A DNA stretch of 25,312 nt, from positions 1-25,312 of the forward strand of contig CAYREF010000029.1 in NCBI GenBank assembly GCA_964423265.1. Reading direction: 5' to 3'. The stretch is from M55B165 sp964423265 (GTDB lineage Bacteria; Actinomycetota; Humimicrobiia; Humimicrobiales; Humimicrobiaceae). Below, in pieces: positions 14,765-23,431 of this stretch. The position numbers and the translations under genes are program-made. A model generated the notes under the pieces. That model made no database searches. It had not been told where the DNA came from and worked only from the letters and a program-made list of their open reading frames with translations. Position 1 is the stretch's first letter. Each line of letters begins with the position of its first letter.

Positions 14765-17623
14765 CTACTCTTCTGCATCCGACTCTTCTTCAGAAGAAGG
14801 CTCCTCTTCTGGAGGTTCAACAATCTCCTCTTCTATTTCTATGGTAACCTTTGTACCATAATTTTTATATACCCCAGATTCAGGTGTCTGGCTTACTACC
14901 TTGCCTGTAACTTTGTCATTAGGCTTTATCTCTACAACAAACCCAAGGTCTTCAAGCTTGGTAACAGCCTCTTTTTTTGTAAGGCCTAGGACATCAGGAA
15001 CTAAAACTCCTAAGCTAACCCTAATAATTATCTCATTTGACTTGTTGTAAGCTGTGCCGCTTTCAGGTACCTGGTTAAATACAGTCCCTATGGCTGCAGT
15101 ATTTTCTTCTTCTATCGCACTAATATTATTAAACCCGGCATTTTTAAGCTTAGTTACTGCTTCCTCTTCTTTGAGGGTAATAACGTCAGGAACCACGGAT
15201 TCAGGGTTTTCACCCTTGCTTACAAATATAGTAACAGAAGTTTCCTTGGTAACCTTTGAATCCGGGGCTGGTTCTTGTTTAAATATTTTATCCTTTTCAA
15301 ATTCATTGTTAAACTCGTAATTTACATTTCCAATTATTATCTCGTAACCTTCAAGGATTTCCTCGGCAGATTCCTCGGTAATTCCTATCAGGCTGGGCAT
15401 GTCAAAGGCTTCTTTTCCTTTACTAATATGTATTGTTATCCTTACCTTGCCGCCATCTTCAGATTCCAGCACTGTTCCCGGGTCAGGTTCCTGGTCAAAT
15501 ACAATATTTTCAGTATAAGTATCATTGAAATCTTTGATTTCCTCTATTTCAAAATAAAGGCTTTCTAGTATAGACCTTGCTTCTTCAATATTTTTTCCTA
15601 CCAGGTTGGGAACTTCCACTTTATTATGGACATTACAGGTGTCTTGAGGTTCTTTTCCTTTTATATAAATTTTGTATTCCAGGGATTCTTCCGGACACCA
15701 GTGGGTAGGAATAAGGCCTGAGTCCTTGCAGATCTGTATATCTATTATTTCTCCTTCGGGAGGGGTAAACTCAGATACCGGCCTGTCCTGTAAGGCCTGG
15801 GACATAAATTCCCTCCAGATATCTGCAGGATAAGTTCCTCCAACCAAAACCCTACCGTTTATGGGTTCCATGGTTTTACTGGATTCTGGATGCCCCATCC
15901 ATACTACTGCAGACAGGTCTGGGGTATAGCCTGCAAACCACGCGTCTTTGTTATCACTTGTGGTTCCAGTTTTTCCTGCAGCTGGCCTACCAATATTTGC
16001 GCCCCTTCCAGTGCCTTCCTGTATCACCCGCTGGAGGATTTGGGTAAGATAGTAGGCATAGGGTTCTTCCATAATCCTGGTATTTTCTTCCGGCTGCTCA
16101 TGCTCATATATGATATTTCCCTTGGAATCAGTTATTTTTAAAATAGAAACTGGCTGGTGGTAAACTCCTCCCGAAGCAAAGGTAGAGAAAATTTTATTTA
16201 CGTCCAGAGGAGTTATGCCAACTTCCAACCCCCCAAGGGCTATAGCTGGGTTGCTTCCAATACCTTCAATCCCCATTTCCTGGCATAACTTCTCCACGTT
16301 TTCTGCTCCTATTTCCATCATAAGCTGGGCATACACTACGTTTACTGAATGTATAGTCGCCTCTATAATAGAGAGGTTTTCTTCAAATTTCTGGCCACCG
16401 TAATTATTAACTTGCCATGGCGGACCCTGGTCGGTGTCAATTACGATGGGGCCATTGGGGTTAAATTCCTTATGGGGAGACATATGCTGCCTTAAAGCTT
16501 CGGCTAGCACCAGGACTTTAAATACTGACCCTGGCTGTCTTTTACCCTGGGTAGCAATATTGAATTTGCTTAAATCATAATCCTTGCCGCCAATTAAGGC
16601 ATGGATATAGCCATTGTTAGGATCAGAGCATATTAGAGAATAAGAAGGGCCTATTTCTTCGGGAAATACTGTTTTGATGGCATTTTCAGCCTTTCTTTGC
16701 AGGCCTACATCCAGGGTGGTATAAATCCTTAATCCTCCTTTAAAAACGTCATAGTCGGTAAATTTCTGGTCATAAAGCTGCTTCTTTACATAATCAATAA
16801 AATAAGGGGCAAATCTTTGGTCTGCTCCAACTCCTGTAGGGGTTGATTTACTTTTGTTAATTTCAATAGGGGCAGTTAGGGCATTTAAGTACTCATCTTT
16901 TTCAATTAAATCCTGTTCATACATTAAACTTAAAACAAGGTTTCTCCTGTTTTCAGCGTTTTCAATATTGTTAAAAGGTGAATAGTTTTCAGGGGACCTG
17001 ACCAGCCCTGCTAGCAGGGCAGACTGGGGGAGGGTTAAGTCTTTTGCCTGGACTCCGAAATAAGTTTGGGCTGCTTTTTCAATACCATAGGTGCCGGCTC
17101 CAAAGTAAATAGTGTTAAGATACATCTCAATTATTTTGTCTTTGGTATAATGCCTCTCAAGCTGGATTGCTATGGCAGCTTCTTTTATTTTTCTGCTTAA
17201 GGTTTTCTCAGGGCTAAAATAAATATTTTTTACATATTGCTGGGTTATGGTGCTTCCTCCCTGGGCAAGCTCTCCTGTCCTTATGTCAGCAATTAATGCG
17301 CCAAGAATCCTTATGTAATCTACCCCTTCATGGTCGTAGAACCTTTTGTCTTCTACTGCTACTATGGCTTTTTTGATATGTTCAGACATTTCGCTAAAAG
17401 ATACTATCTCCCTGTTTTCCTCAGCATGGAATTCTGTTAAAAGTTTGCCATCTATTGAATATACTTTAGATGTCTGGATTATAGGGGAGGGGGTGAGGTC
17501 CTCTAAGTCCGGCAAGGTAGTTATATATATAAAAGCTGAAACGCCACCAATAAATACTACTGATAGTATTGCAATTAAAGCAAATATTAAAAAGAATCTA
17601 AGGCATCCACTTTTTTTTACCAT
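14765..17623 (-). CDS. Bifunctional class A PBP (PBP1A type) with four PASTA repeats
   Basis: Membrane-anchored peptidoglycan glycosyltransferase and DD-transpeptidase. With ATG 17623 the protein has 952 residues: a transmembrane anchor at about 10-34; a GT51 domain with EDKRFYDHEG (catalytic E91), GGSTITQQ (122-129), RKIKEA and KDKIIEMYLN; and a transpeptidase domain with SVFK (S366), SVN (426-428) and KTGTT (551-555). Four PASTA repeats follow at about 670-735, 739-805, 809-871 and 874-930, then a Glu-rich tail. PASTA repeats are typical of Gram-positive PBPs and Ser/Thr kinases and bind peptidoglycan or regulate such enzymes. The frame extends to GTG 17635, but ATG 17623 has a GGTGAT ribosome binding site. 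It is divergent from tyrS. Confidence 0.95.
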   Translation of the reverse strand: MVKKSGCLRFFLIFALIAILSVVFIGGVSAFIYITTLPDLEDLTPSPIIQTSKVYSIDGKLLTEFHAEENREIVSFSEMSEHIKKAIVAVEDKRFYDHEGVDYIRILGALIADIRTGELAQGGSTITQQYVKNIYFSPEKTLSRKIKEAAIAIQLERHYTKDKIIEMYLNTIYFGAGTYGIEKAAQTYFGVQAKDLTLPQSALLAGLVRSPENYSPFNNIENAENRRNLVLSLMYEQDLIEKDEYLNALTAPIEINKSKSTPTGVGADQRFAPYFIDYVKKQLYDQKFTDYDVFKGGLRIYTTLDVGLQRKAENAIKTVFPEEIGPSYSLICSDPNNGYIHALIGGKDYDLSKFNIATQGKRQPGSVFKVLVLAEALRQHMSPHKEFNPNGPIVIDTDQGPPWQVNNYGGQKFEENLSIIEATIHSVNVVYAQLMMEIGAENVEKLCQEMGIEGIGSNPAIALGGLEVGITPLDVNKIFSTFASGGVYHQPVSILKITDSKGNIIYEHEQPEENTRIMEEPYAYYLTQILQRVIQEGTGRGANIGRPAAGKTGTTSDNKDAWFAGYTPDLSAVVWMGHPESSKTMEPINGRVLVGGTYPADIWREFMSQALQDRPVSEFTPPEGEIIDIQICKDSGLIPTHWCPEESLEYKIYIKGKEPQDTCNVHNKVEVPNLVGKNIEEARSILESLYFEIEEIKDFNDTYTENIVFDQEPDPGTVLESEDGGKVRITIHISKGKEAFDMPSLIGITEESAEEILEGYEIIIGNVNYEFNNEFEKDKIFKQEPAPDSKVTKETSVTIFVSKGENPESVVPDVITLKEEEAVTKLKNAGFNNISAIEEENTAAIGTVFNQVPESGTAYNKSNEIIIRVSLGVLVPDVLGLTKKEAVTKLEDLGFVVEIKPNDKVTGKVVSQTPESGVYKNYGTKVTIEIEEEIVEPPEEEPSSEEESDAEE

Positions 17624-17656
17624 TTTAATCACCACTCATTTAATAGTTGAATTTGT

Positions 17657-17662
17657 ATTATA
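17657..17662 (-). promoter_or_regulatory. -10 element for the class A PBP gene
   Basis: A perfect TATAAT on the minus strand lies about 34 bp upstream of ATG 17623. A weak -35 (TTCAAT, 17686 to 17681) is 18 bp away. Prediction by eye only. Confidence 0.4.
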
Positions 17663-17699
17663 CTACAAATGTGGAACTGAATTGAAGAGGCTGGCAAAA

Positions 17700-17729
17700 T
17701 AGACAATAAACTAGTGGCTATGTTAATAT
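17700..17729 (+). promoter_or_regulatory. Putative tyrS operon promoter
   Basis: TAGACA (17700-17705, five of six consensus) and TAATAT (17724-17729, four of six) are separated by 18 bp, with an extended -10 TGT directly before the -10. tyrS begins 43 bp downstream. The leader is too short for a T-box, which regulates tyrS-type genes in many Gram-positive bacteria. Confidence 0.45.
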
Positions 17730-17772
17730 TAAGAATTAAGTTTTAGGCAAATAAATAAGGAAAGTAGCTAGT

Positions 17773-18993
17773 ATGGAAAAAAGCTTACAAAAACAGATGG
17801 ACATAATAATGCAGGGCACAGAAGATGTGTTAAATGAAGAGGAACTTGAAAAAATAGTTGCAGCTTCTATTAAGAATAACAAGCCTTTAAAGGTAAAACT
17901 AGGGCTGGATCCTACTGCGCCTGATATTCATTTAGGGCATACAGTAGTTTTAAACAAATTAAGGCAATTCCAGGATCTGGGCCATGAGGCCACCCTTATA
18001 ATAGGAGATTATACTGCAAGGATTGGGGATCCTTCAGGCAGGTCAAAGCTTAGACCAAAGCTGGGCCCTGAGACAATAGAGGAAAATGCAAAAACTTATA
18101 TGAAACAGGCTTTTAAAATTCTAGACCCTGAAAAAACTGAAATGGTAAACAATTCAAACTGGTTGAAAGGACTGAAATTTGAGGATATATTAAGCCTTAC
18201 TTCCCGGTTTACGGTAGCAAGGATGCTTGAAAGAGATGACTTTAAAAAAAGATTTAAGGGAAACACACCTATTGCCATAATGGAATTTTTATATCCCATA
18301 ATGCAGGCTTATGATTCGGTAGCCATTGAAGCAAATGTTGAGCTGGGGGGAACCGACCAGAGGTTTAACCTGCTTATGGGAAGGGAACTGCAGAAAGAGT
18401 TTTCACAAACCCCGCAGATTGCCATAACCATGCCTATACTGGTGGGCACAGACGGAACTGAAAAGATGAGCAAAAGCATAGGCAACTATATAGGGGTAGA
18501 TGAAGAACCTAAAGAAATATTTGGCAAAGTAATGTCTATACCTGATAATGTAATGCTTGATTATTACAAACTCCTTACAAGACTTGATCTGCCAGAATAT
18601 GATAAAATAGAGGAGAGCTTATCCAGCGGGAAGGTTAATCCCATGGTGCTGAAAAGGAGGCTTGCCAAACTTATAATATCAGAACTTTATAGCATTAAAG
18701 AAGCAGATGAAGCTGAAAAACATTTTAATCTTGTATTTAAACAAAAAAAAGTTCCAGACAATGTTGAGGAATATAAGTTAGTTGAAGATGGTAAAATCTG
18801 GATTGTAAAGCTTTTGGTTGATAGTGGTTTGGTCAGTTCAAACGGGCAGGCCCGGAGATTGATCAAGCAGGGGGCCGTAAGGATTGACAATGAAAGAATA
18901 AAGGATAGCAATTTAGAGCTTGAAACCGGATTTTTAGATGGAAAAATTTTGCAGAAAGGCAAAAGGCATTTTAGGAAAATGATAGCAAGGTAG
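17773..18993 (+). CDS. tyrS: Tyrosyl-tRNA synthetase
   Basis: Class I synthetase that charges tRNA-Tyr. The 406 residues include LGLDPTAPDIHLGH (HIGH motif as HLGH, 53-56), GDYTARIGDPSG, GGTDQRFNLL for tyrosine/ATP recognition and KMSKS (231-235). The C-terminal S4-like RNA-binding domain begins near SNGQARRLIKQGAVRI. The sequence is of the TyrZ-like bacterial subtype rather than the E. coli TyrS subtype. AAGGAAAG precedes ATG 17773. It heads a compact unit: the DUF134 gene begins four bases after its stop. Confidence 0.96.
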   Translation: MEKSLQKQMDIIMQGTEDVLNEEELEKIVAASIKNNKPLKVKLGLDPTAPDIHLGHTVVLNKLRQFQDLGHEATLIIGDYTARIGDPSGRSKLRPKLGPETIEENAKTYMKQAFKILDPEKTEMVNNSNWLKGLKFEDILSLTSRFTVARMLERDDFKKRFKGNTPIAIMEFLYPIMQAYDSVAIEANVELGGTDQRFNLLMGRELQKEFSQTPQIAITMPILVGTDGTEKMSKSIGNYIGVDEEPKEIFGKVMSIPDNVMLDYYKLLTRLDLPEYDKIEESLSSGKVNPMVLKRRLAKLIISELYSIKEADEAEKHFNLVFKQKKVPDNVEEYKLVEDGKIWIVKLLVDSGLVSSNGQARRLIKQGAVRIDNERIKDSNLELETGFLDGKILQKGKRHFRKMIAR

Positions 18994-18997
18994 CTTC

Positions 18998-19450
18998 ATG
19001 GTAAAACCAAGGAAAAAAAGAAACGTACTATATCCGCCCAAAGCGCTTTATTTTAAACCGCAGGGTAGACATCCTGCAACTTTGCCAGATGTTATCTTAA
19101 CTGTAGATGAGTATGAAGCTGTTAGGCTTGCAGACTATAAAAAATTAAAGCAGGAAGAAGCAGCTGAAAAAATGAATATATCTAGGCCTACCTTTACCAG
19201 GCTCATAGAGAGTGCCAGAAGCAAAATAGCTAAAGCTATAGTTAATGGAAGAGCTATAAGGATTGAAGGCGGAGACTTTGTTTTTTTAAAAAACAGGGTA
19301 AGGTGCATAGATTGTGGAAATGTCTGGGAGCCTAAATCAGGCAGAGCAGGCAAGGCCAGTTGTCCCAGCTGCTATAGCAGTGATGTAGAAGATGTTGGAA
19401 AGTCATTGACTAGAGGACCCAGAAGAAGGAGAAGAGGCGGCAATTGGTAG
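18998..19450 (+). CDS. DUF134 family HTH protein with C-terminal zinc ribbon
   Basis: A 150-residue protein that starts MVKPRKKRNV and carries the DUF134 core: LTVDEYEAVRLADYKKLKQ, then a helix-turn-helix (EEAAEKMNISRPTFTRLIESAR, about 53-74), then NGRAIRIEGGDF. A CxxC pair (C103/C106 and C122/C125) forms a probable zinc ribbon, and the C-terminus is strongly basic (RGPRRRRRGG). DUF134 proteins are predicted DNA-binding proteins of unknown target. The gene is packed between tyrS (4 bp) and the DUF2099 gene (7-bp overlap), suggesting a functional tie to the latter. Confidence 0.88.
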   Translation: MVKPRKKRNVLYPPKALYFKPQGRHPATLPDVILTVDEYEAVRLADYKKLKQEEAAEKMNISRPTFTRLIESARSKIAKAIVNGRAIRIEGGDFVFLKNRVRCIDCGNVWEPKSGRAGKASCPSCYSSDVEDVGKSLTRGPRRRRRGGNW

Positions 19451-20454
19451 ATATTGATAAATTTTTAAAAGAACTTTCTTCCGAGTTTGGTAAATTGCCT
19501 GAAGACTTGCATGTAACCAGAAAAGCATGTGCCCTGGTTGCAATATCAGGGGGTAAGGTAATAAAGGTACAGGAGCCGGAAGTAAAATACTGCCCATTGT
19601 TTAAAGCACTATTCTCCCGTGAGAAGATAGACAGGGATAATATAGAGGATAAATTTCTTTCTCAAACCAGTGATTGGGGTATGTTTACAGGAAAAAGGAA
19701 GATAAAGGATAGCAGGGTAATTGTACCTTTTGGCGCATCAGAAATGATAATGTATGCTTTAAGAAGGGGGAATACGGACGCAGCAGTGCTGGTTTGTGAA
19801 GGGGCTGGCACCATAGTTACTAATGATCCTGGCGTGGTCCAGGGTATAGGAGCCTACATGAACGGGGTATTTTACACATCTCCCATAAAGGAGATAATAA
19901 AAAATTTAAAAGAATACAATGTTAGGATACTTTCAGAAAAAGAGGCCAAAATAAACCAGCTGGAAGGTGTTAAATTAGCAGTAGAATTAGGATACAGGAA
20001 AATAGCAGTTACTGTAAGAGGAGACGAATCTGAAATAATTAAAAAAATAAAGGATTTTAATCTTGACAGTAAAGCGGATATTGTAATTTTGGCTGTATGC
20101 AATAGCGGAATAGATAAAAGAGAGGCAGAAATAATAAGGGATAATGCAGATCTTGGCTGGGCTTGTGCTTCAAGGGAAATTAGGAAGATTGTAGGCCCTG
20201 TATCAATAGTGCAGGTGGGAGTAAAGATTCCAGTTTTTGTAATTACCGGGAGAGGGACAGATTTTATATCAAATTATTCTAAAGACGATAGACTAAGGGA
20301 AAAATTAAAGAATTTTGAAGGAAAAAAGTATATTACTTCCAACAGTTATGAGGAAGGCGGTATAAAAATTAATATGGGTAAATTTTCTGTATTTCTCTAT
20401 AAAACTGAAAGCCTTCCTGTATCTACGACCGATGAGCCTAAACCCTTGGTTTAA
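19444..20454 (+). CDS. DUF2099 family protein (methanogenesis marker 8-like)
   Basis: A 336-residue cytosolic protein whose segments match the DUF2099 family, known in methanogens as methanogenesis marker protein 8: GKVIKVQEPEVKYCPLF (38-53), DWGMFTGKRKI, VPFGASEMIMYALRRG, AAVLVCEGAGTIVTNDPGVVQGIGA, TSPIKEII, GYRKIAVTV and CNSGIDKREAEII. The family function is unknown. The start is TTG 19444, within the end of the DUF134 gene and preceded by a GAGG-rich stretch; no ATG lies nearby in frame. Occurrence in a bacterial tyrS operon is unexpected for a marker named after methanogens. The identification rests on memory of family motifs, not a search. Confidence 0.8.
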   Translation: MVDIDKFLKELSSEFGKLPEDLHVTRKACALVAISGGKVIKVQEPEVKYCPLFKALFSREKIDRDNIEDKFLSQTSDWGMFTGKRKIKDSRVIVPFGASEMIMYALRRGNTDAAVLVCEGAGTIVTNDPGVVQGIGAYMNGVFYTSPIKEIIKNLKEYNVRILSEKEAKINQLEGVKLAVELGYRKIAVTVRGDESEIIKKIKDFNLDSKADIVILAVCNSGIDKREAEIIRDNADLGWACASREIRKIVGPVSIVQVGVKIPVFVITGRGTDFISNYSKDDRLREKLKNFEGKKYITSNSYEEGGIKINMGKFSVFLYKTESLPVSTTDEPKPLV

Positions 20455-20471
20455 CCTTTTTGGAGGGTGGA

Positions 20472-21704
20472 ATGTTTAAAAAAATATTTCCTATTATTTT
20501 AGGTTTGCTGATATTTTCTGCTGGTTGCAGTTTTTACCTGCAACCTGAAAAGGTTCCGGAAACTATGGAGGAAGAAGAAATAGTAGAAACAGGGAAACAA
20601 ACAGTTACAGATAAGGAAGAAGCAGCCACGGATAAGGAAGAGAGCAGTGAGAAGAAGGCTTGCAGGATAATTTATCTGGAAATAGGAATAGACCCTGAAT
20701 CCAAACATTTTGAGCATAGGGTGGCTAATCTGTACAGCATAAATACAGACGGAACCGGCAAAAAACTTATTTACTCTGACATTAACAACCAGTATGGACT
20801 GGGAAGAGTTCATAATATCTCCCCTGACGGCAATAAAATTCTTTGCTCTTTTTTTGAAGGGGGAAGGGGAGCCTATAATTCCCTTTCACTGGTGGATATA
20901 AAAACAGGGGAAGTAGAAAACCTGGTAACATTTGATTATACAGAAANNNNNNNNNNNNNNNNNNNNNNNNNNNNNNNNNNNNNNNNNNNNNNNNNNNNNN
21001 NNNNNNNNNNNNNNNNNNNNNNNNNNNNNNNNNNNNNNNNNNNNNNATATCTGCCAGGAGGCGACCTGTATGCTGTTTTCCATCCTTACCACGAAGTAGT
21101 AAAAGATGGGGAAATAGTTGAGTATTACAGCAAAAATGAAACCCTTTATCTATTAAACGAAGCCGACAGGGAACTGGAAGAAATTTTAGATATTAAGCAA
21201 TTTGAGGGTAATCAGGTTGAGACAGTTACCAGTTTTTCTAATTTTAGCTTGATGGGGGAAGATATTGTTTTTGAGGTATTGGGTGACTTTGAAGAAGATG
21301 GTGACCTTTATTTATACAGCAAAGATAAAGATAAGACAGAAAAGCTTACCAACAATGATGGATTGAGGGAACAGCAGCCCGATGTATGGAGAGATAAGAT
21401 TTGCTATGTGGGGGCTCAAAGGTATGGGGCTGTGGCGTACCAGAAACCTTCGGGAGACTTGTTTTTAATTAATTTGGGTCAGGCATCAAAGCTTACAGAT
21501 TATGGAATTGGTGTTTCTGGTCCTGTCTTTTCCCCGGATGGAAGCTATATAGCTTACAATTTTTATAATTACGATCCAAATTATGAGTATATTGAAAATA
21601 CCGATATTTATGCCTATAGCCTTGAAGACAGAAAAGAAAGAAGAATCGTGGATGGTGAAGGCAGTATTATAAGTCTGGTGGGATGGATAGAAACAGAAGA
21701 ATAG
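20472..21704 (+). CDS. TolB-like beta-propeller lipoprotein (interrupted by gap)
   Basis: ATG 20472 is preceded by GGAGG five bases upstream; a TTG at 20460 is a poorer alternative. The N-terminus is a lipoprotein signal (MFKKIFPIILGLLIFSAGC, modified cysteine C19). It is followed by an acidic linker with repeated TDKEE units (about 40-65). The remaining protein has TolB/WD40-like repeats: YSINTDGTGKKLIYSD, NISPDGNKILC, and PVFSPDGSYIAYNFYN. A 100-N gap (20947-21046) sits in the middle. The frame continues across it only because 100 N were inserted, so the true length is unknown. Likely an extracytoplasmic membrane-anchored sensor or scaffold, last in the tyrS unit (17 bp after the DUF2099 stop). 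Confidence 0.75.
   Translation: MFKKIFPIILGLLIFSAGCSFYLQPEKVPETMEEEEIVETGKQTVTDKEEAATDKEESSEKKACRIIYLEIGIDPESKHFEHRVANLYSINTDGTGKKLIYSDINNQYGLGRVHNISPDGNKILCSFFEGGRGAYNSLSLVDIKTGEVENLVTFDYTEXXXXXXXXXXXXXXXXXXXXXXXXXXXXXXXXXXYLPGGDLYAVFHPYHEVVKDGEIVEYYSKNETLYLLNEADRELEEILDIKQFEGNQVETVTSFSNFSLMGEDIVFEVLGDFEEDGDLYLYSKDKDKTEKLTNNDGLREQQPDVWRDKICYVGAQRYGAVAYQKPSGDLFLINLGQASKLTDYGIGVSGPVFSPDGSYIAYNFYNYDPNYEYIENTDIYAYSLEDRKERRIVDGEGSIISLVGWIETEE
20947..21046. other. Scaffold gap (100 N) inside the lipoprotein gene
   Basis: Exactly 100 undetermined bases. Both flanks read as beta-propeller-type protein in frames that happen to be continuous over the placeholder. Confidence 0.98.
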
Positions 21705-21706
21705 GC

Positions 21707-22822
21707 CTACATTTCCAAAAATGCTTCTTCTACTATGCTGTAGTTATTTGAGGCATTCCAGAACAGATAGCCGTTTATTCCCAGTTCCTCTGCTGCCCTT
21801 ATTTGTTCAAGAATTTCTTTCTTTGTATATTTTACTCCCAGCCCAAATGCTTGTATCCAGGGCATTATAAGGCAGTCTGTGCCTCTCCCCCTTTCCTGGG
21901 CTTTTTCAAGGGTATATTTTACCACCTGGTAAGGATGCTGTTCAGGATAGGGATATCCCATAAAATAAGGGGAATAATGGGAGGGATAAGTCATGGGATA
22001 AATATAATCCAGATACGGCATTATTTCTTCTACATATTGGCCAATGCCCTGGTCATTATTTTTTATAAACACCATTCCAAAAACATCTGCAGATATTTTT
22101 ACATTATATAACTTGGTTTCTTCCCTTACTTTTTTTAAAAAACTGGTAATAGCCCAGGCCTTGGTTTCATTGCCCGTATTATGCGAATATTCGGCATAAG
22201 AAATATTGCCTCTGGCCGGTGCCCTAATATAGTCAAACTGTATTTCATCTACTCCGCTTAATACAAGCTCTTTTGCCACCTCTATATTGTAATCCCATAC
22301 TTCCTGGCTATATATATCCGGCCAGGTAGAACCTTCAGAATAGAGGGGTTTTCCGGTTCTATTATCTTTTATGGCTAAATCAGGTCTTGCTTTTGGCAAA
22401 ACAGAATCCTTGAAAAGAACAATCCTTGCTATGCTGTAAATATTTCTGTATTCCATTTCTTTAATTACTTTTTTGAGGTCATATAATATAAGTTCTGACC
22501 CTATTTCTTCTGAAAACCCAACCCTGGTATCATAATTTATATATCCCCGATCATCCTTGGCGTTAAACACTATTGAATTAAGCTCTGTTTTATCAATTAG
22601 GTCATAAATTTTGTTTCTCTTTATTCCAGAGTTCATGCTATAACCGGTAAGATAAACTCCTTTTTGGGTTCCAGGCTGGATATTTCTTTCTTCATAAAAA
22701 TAATGGAAAGGAAATGCATAAAACCTTTCTTTATTTTGTTGCGGTATATTTAGGAAAAGGGAGGGAAGGAGAAACAATAAGGCCAGGGAAAAGCTGAATA
22801 ATATGGTTTTTCTATGAAACAA
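21707..22822 (-). CDS. DUF4015-type putative glycoside hydrolase
   Basis: A 371-residue secreted or membrane-anchored protein with a hydrophobic N-terminal segment (8-25) and no lipobox. KGVYLTGYSMNSG (54-66), LNSIVFNAKDDRGYINY (81-97), YSIARIVLFKD and VDEIQFDYIRAP (191-202) match the DUF4015 family, a TIM-barrel group related to family GH13-like putative hydrolases. The Asp in the QFDYIR segment is a plausible active-site residue. Substrate is unknown; a cell-wall or exopolysaccharide role is a guess. The start is TTG 22822, because a stop lies seven codons upstream and no early ATG exists. The gene converges on the lipoprotein gene with a 2-bp gap. Confidence 0.85.
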   Translation of the reverse strand: MFHRKTILFSFSLALLFLLPSLFLNIPQQNKERFYAFPFHYFYEERNIQPGTQKGVYLTGYSMNSGIKRNKIYDLIDKTELNSIVFNAKDDRGYINYDTRVGFSEEIGSELILYDLKKVIKEMEYRNIYSIARIVLFKDSVLPKARPDLAIKDNRTGKPLYSEGSTWPDIYSQEVWDYNIEVAKELVLSGVDEIQFDYIRAPARGNISYAEYSHNTGNETKAWAITSFLKKVREETKLYNVKISADVFGMVFIKNNDQGIGQYVEEIMPYLDYIYPMTYPSHYSPYFMGYPYPEQHPYQVVKYTLEKAQERGRGTDCLIMPWIQAFGLGVKYTKKEILEQIRAAEELGINGYLFWNASNNYSIVEEAFLEM

Positions 22823-22861
22823 GATTTTTAAATTTGAAAAGTTTTAAAAGCATATACAAAT

Positions 22862-22867
22862 ATTATA
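22862..22867 (-). promoter_or_regulatory. -10 element for the DUF4015 gene
   Basis: A perfect TATAAT on the minus strand lies about 40 bp upstream of TTG 22822. The best -35 candidate (TTGCCC, 22888 to 22883) is only 15 bp away, so the promoter is tentative. Confidence 0.4.
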
Positions 22868-22991
22868 CGCATCTCCTGTTTAGGGCAAGAGGTTAAAAGA
22901 AATAAATAGCTTATCTAGAAAATTAGTAGCTCTGGTTGAATATTCCTAGTTTAAAACATGCATAATTTCATACCTAAATATTCCCATAATA

Positions 22992-23193
22992 TTGGCTCTT
23001 TTTTAAAATAATGTTGATATTAATATGCGATATTTTAATAGCAATTAATTAAAAATATGACTAAAATTATAAAATGATCTATATTTAGGCTAAAATTGAA
23101 ACAATTTGGCTTAAATGGCCATCAATTATTATGTTTTTAGAATATGTTTCGCAAAAAAGATAAGAAATCAATAGTATTCTAAAAAAGAGCCAA
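22992..23193. mobile_element. 202-bp MITE-like element with 27-bp terminal inverted repeats
   Basis: The left arm (22992-23018) and right arm (23167-23193) are inverted copies that match at 24 of 27 positions. The outer 14 bases, TTGGCTCTTTTTTA, are identical. The interior is very AT-rich and has no coding potential. A second inverted pair, TGCGA near 23026 and TCGCA near 23152, suggests that the whole unit can fold into a long hairpin. I see no clear target-site duplication and no second copy in the window. It may be a non-autonomous transposon, another interspersed palindromic element, or a structured RNA. Confidence 0.6.
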
Positions 23194-23406
23194 AATAAAC
23201 CATAAACCCTTGAGCATATTTTAGCTGCTAATTAACAAATAATAATTTTAGGTCAGCAGTTTGATATATCAGGTAAATTCAACAGCAACAACATATTGTC
23301 TGTCACGGCATATAAGCATTTTTAGTTTAGGGAATTCAGTCCAGATTTTGGGATTCATATCAAAATGATAAAATAATATTTTGAATTAATTTATTGAAAC
23401 AAACTA
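23194..23406. other. AT-rich intergenic stretch before the lipoprotein PBP
   Basis: No gene supported. On the minus strand a 29-codon frame from ATG 23358 (MNPKIWTEFPKLKML) reads like protein, but it lacks a ribosome binding site and stops at about 23270. It may be a remnant or chance. Confidence 0.35.
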
Positions 23407-23412
23407 TATAAT
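23407..23412 (+). promoter_or_regulatory. -10 element for the lipoprotein PBP gene
   Basis: A perfect TATAAT lies 20 bp before ATG 23432 and 11 bp before an in-frame ATG at 23423. No good -35 is at 17 bp; TTGAAT (23381-23386) is 20 bp away. The predicted transcript start is near 23419, so the leader would be very short. No Shine-Dalgarno sequence is visible. Confidence 0.4.
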
Positions 23413-23431
23413 TACATATGATATGCTTAAT

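Noticed and set aside
17636..17772. T-box riboswitch before tyrS
   Set aside because: Only 137 bp separate the divergent genes. No T-box core or terminator/antiterminator pair is visible, and a promoter lies 43 bp from the start.
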